Part shown: piece after piece, positions 6,467-7,910 of the stretch
How the letters are laid out: the number at the start of each line of letters is the position of its first letter
Numbering within the stretch: the first letter of the stretch is position 1
NCBI GenBank assembly: GCA_900550625.1
Contig: URSW01000073.1
Location: 1-7,910 of the forward strand
Direction: 5' to 3'
DNA length: 7,910 bases
Source: an uncultured Eubacteriales bacterium
GTDB lineage: Bacteria; Bacillota; Clostridia; Oscillospirales; CAG-272
Program-made: the position numbers and the translations under genes
Notes under the pieces: generated by a model
Seen by the model: only the letters and a program-made list of their open reading frames with translations
What the model was told of the DNA's origin: nothing
Databases searched by the model: none

Positions 6467-6491
6467 CGTTTTCGCGCCTCGCGCGGGAACG
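6467..6491 (+). other. Stem-loop in the accC-accD spacer
   Basis: An 11-bp stem, 6467-6477 with 6481-6491, including two G-U pairs and a 3-nt loop (ctc), lies 7 nt after the accC stop. The inner five pairs are all G-C. The bases after it (taagacataaaac) contain no T-run, so it is not a standard intrinsic terminator on the + strand, and accD must be expressed for a working carboxylase. An mRNA processing or stability element that sets accC and accD levels is a plausible role but is inferred. Confidence 0.5.
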
Positions 6492-6525
6492 TAAGACATA
6501 AAACAGAAAGGCGGAGATCTTTCAG

Positions 6526-7407
6526 ATGAACAACATTATCGGAATGTTCAGAGGTTCGAAAAACTCTCTCGAAAGCGGCGGTATCAGCGCCGCCGACACA
6601 ACGGATGATCTTATCCGCTGTCCCGACTGCAAGTGCTTCGAATCGAGAAAGGCGATTGCCAAAAATAAGGCGGTATGCGCAAACTGCGGTCACCACTTCC
6701 GCGTATCGGCGCGCAACCGCATTGTAATGATTGCCGACCGTGATACATTCACCGAGCATGATGCCTCCGTGACCTCATGCGACCCGCTCGACTTCCCGGG
6801 ATACCGGGACAAGCTCGAACGGGCGAAGGATGAGACGGGCGAAAATGAAGCGGTGATAACCGGCGAGGCGAAGATCGGCGGCGAGTGCTGCGTCATAATC
6901 TCGATGGAGCCGCGCTTCATCATGGCAAGCATGGGCTCTGCGGTCGGCGAGAAAATCTGCCGTGCATTTGAGTACGCGACGGAAAATCACCTTCCCGTGG
7001 TCGCGTTTACCGCATCCGGCGGTGCGCGCATGCAGGAGGGCATCCTCTCGCTCATGCAGATGGCAAAGGTGAGCGCCGCGGTCGGACGCCACGGGGACGC
7101 GGGAAATCTCTATATAACCGTGCTTACCGATCCGACCACTGGCGGAGTTACCGCAAGCTTTGCAATGCTCGGCGACATCATTCTTGCCGAACCTCGCGCA
7201 CTTGTCGGATTTGCGGGGCGCCGCGTGATCGAGCAGACCACGAAGAAAAAGCTTCCGGAGGACTTTCAGCGTGCGGAATTTCTTCTCGAGCACGGCTTCT
7301 GCGATGCCATCGTGGAGCGCCGCAATATGAAAAAGACGCTCGCGTTTCTTCTGCGCGCTCACTCCGACACCGACAAAAACGACTCCGAGAAGGCAAAGGA
7401 GGACTGA
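6526..7407 (+). CDS. accD: Acetyl-CoA carboxylase carboxyltransferase, beta subunit
   Basis: AccD and AccA together form the carboxyltransferase that moves CO2 from carboxybiotin to acetyl-CoA, giving malonyl-CoA. The protein has 293 residues, a usual AccD length. The N-terminal zinc ribbon characteristic of bacterial AccD has Cys32, Cys35, Cys51 and Cys54 (CPDC and CANCGHHF). The crotonase-fold carboxyltransferase core follows, with MASMGSAVGEK (133-143), SGGARMQEG (164-172), TTGGVTASFAMLGD (204-217) and GRRVIEQTTKKKLPEDFQ (231-248). The C-terminus (about 279-293) is short, charged and probably disordered. The start is supported by GGAG at 6513-6516, 9 nt before the ATG. It lies 66 nt after accC, separated by a stem-loop, and 2 nt before accA, as expected for subunits made in equal amounts. 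Confidence 0.97.
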   Translation: MNNIIGMFRGSKNSLESGGISAADTTDDLIRCPDCKCFESRKAIAKNKAVCANCGHHFRVSARNRIVMIADRDTFTEHDASVTSCDPLDFPGYRDKLERAKDETGENEAVITGEAKIGGECCVIISMEPRFIMASMGSAVGEKICRAFEYATENHLPVVAFTASGGARMQEGILSLMQMAKVSAAVGRHGDAGNLYITVLTDPTTGGVTASFAMLGDIILAEPRALVGFAGRRVIEQTTKKKLPEDFQRAEFLLEHGFCDAIVERRNMKKTLAFLLRAHSDTDKNDSEKAKED

Positions 7408-7409
7408 CG

Positions 7410-7910
7410 ATGGAACCGTATGAAAAAGTAAAGCTTGCGCGTTCGAGCGACCGCCCGACGGTGCGCGAATACATCAACGCCCTTTTCCCGAATTCCGTTG
7501 AGCTTCACGGAGACAGGTGCTTCGGCGACGAAAGCGCCATGGTCGGAGGAATCGGCTATCTCGGCAAAACTCCCGTCACCTTCATCGGAATCGACAAGGG
7601 ACGCACCACCGAGGAGCGGATCAAAAACCATTTCGGCTCTCCGGGACCCGAGGGATACAGAAAAGCCCTCCGCCTCATGCGTCAGGCATCGAAATTCCGC
7701 CGTCCCGTCATCACCTTCGTAGATACCGCAGGAGCATACTGCGGCGAGGAAGCGGAGATGCGCGGGCAGGGTCAGGCGATCGCGCAGAATCTCATGGAGA
7801 TGATGAAGCTCGACTGCCCCGTGGTCACGCTCGTCATCGGCGAAGGCGGCTCCGGCGGTCCTGGTGGTCCCGGCGGTCCTGGTGGTCCCGGCGGTCCTGG
7901 CGGCCCTGGT
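7410..7910 (+). CDS. accA: Acetyl-CoA carboxylase carboxyltransferase, alpha subunit (3' partial, aberrant end)
   Basis: AccA is the partner of AccD in the carboxyltransferase. The ATG at 7410 follows AAAGGAGG (7395-7402) by 7 nt and is 2 nt past the accD stop. The frame is open for 167 codons to the window edge. Residues 1-150 are ordinary AccA: REYINALFPNSVELHGDR (19-36), HFGSPGPEGYRKALRLM (74-90), FVDTAGAYCG (103-112; usually DTPGAY), and RGQGQAIAQNL (118-128), ending in the oxyanion-hole motif GEGGSGG (144-150). In the family this is followed by an ALA-type segment that continues the core fold, but here it is replaced from residue 151 (base 7860) by Pro-Gly-Gly repeats up to the window end. 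Roughly 100 or more C-terminal residues are therefore absent or beyond the window. As written the product would lack the rest of its active site; a sequence join at the contig end is the more likely explanation. Confidence 0.9.
   Translation, partial: MEPYEKVKLARSSDRPTVREYINALFPNSVELHGDRCFGDESAMVGGIGYLGKTPVTFIGIDKGRTTEERIKNHFGSPGPEGYRKALRLMRQASKFRRPVITFVDTAGAYCGEEAEMRGQGQAIAQNLMEMMKLDCPVVTLVIGEGGSGGPGGPGGPGGPGGPGGPG
7854..7910 (+). repeat. 9-bp (Gly-Gly-Pro) repeat at the window end
   Basis: Six 9-bp units plus one codon, each GGY GGY CCY, fill 7854-7910; the last 51 bases (from 7860) replace expected accA sequence. There is an 18-bp higher-order period (7854-7871 and 7872-7889 are identical). 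All variation is T/C at every third base. Read on + in the accA frame it encodes Gly-Gly-Pro; on the - strand one frame reads Gly-Pro-Pro, the classic collagen-like triplet. The start of the tract overlaps accA bases 7852-7859 (ccggcggt), which match both accA and the repeat, so the exact junction cannot be placed within these eight bases. Confidence 0.9.

Overview
The window is one stretch of a type II fatty-acid synthesis (FASII) operon, with every gene on the + strand. The order is fabK (5' end missing), fabD, fabG, fabF, accB, fabZ, accC, accD, accA (3' end missing). This is the order known from streptococcal and clostridial fab clusters, where fabH and acpP usually lie just upstream of fabK; they are not visible here. 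An FMN-type FabK enoyl reductase, the interleaving of acc and fab genes, and strong AAGGAG-type ribosome binding sites point to a Firmicute. The fairly GC-rich DNA and the protein sequences fit an uncultured clostridial lineage (Oscillospirales-like), but that placement is inference.

Layout: 1-860 fabK, entering from outside. 861-1144 is a 284-nt spacer with a hairpin and two tandem copies of a 61-bp element, ending at the fabD ribosome binding site. 1145-2803 holds fabD and fabG, 15 nt apart. 2804-2939 is a second spacer, in which a hairpin lies between the only good Shine-Dalgarno sequence and the fabF start. 2940-5094 holds fabF, accB and fabZ. 5143-6459 is accC, followed by a spacer with an 11-bp stem-loop, then accD and accA, which are 2 nt apart.

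Together the products cover acetyl-CoA carboxylation (AccB, AccC, AccD, AccA), malonyl transfer to ACP (FabD) and the full elongation cycle (FabF condensation, FabG ketoreduction, FabZ dehydration, FabK enoyl reduction). Only ACP and the initiating synthase FabH are absent. No promoter, FapR-like or FabT-like operator, or intrinsic terminator could be recognised, so the window appears to be internal to a longer transcript.

The genes themselves are conventional. The unusual parts are the tandem repeat in the fabK-fabD gap; the abrupt switch of accA, right after its conserved GEGGSGG motif, into a Gly-Gly-Pro repeat that runs off the window end and reads as Gly-Pro-Pro (collagen-like) on the other strand; the hairpin between SD and start of fabF; and an AccC with a shortened and altered C-terminal segment. 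I see no evidence of a new biological system. The accA end is more likely an assembly chimera or contig-end artefact than a real protein.
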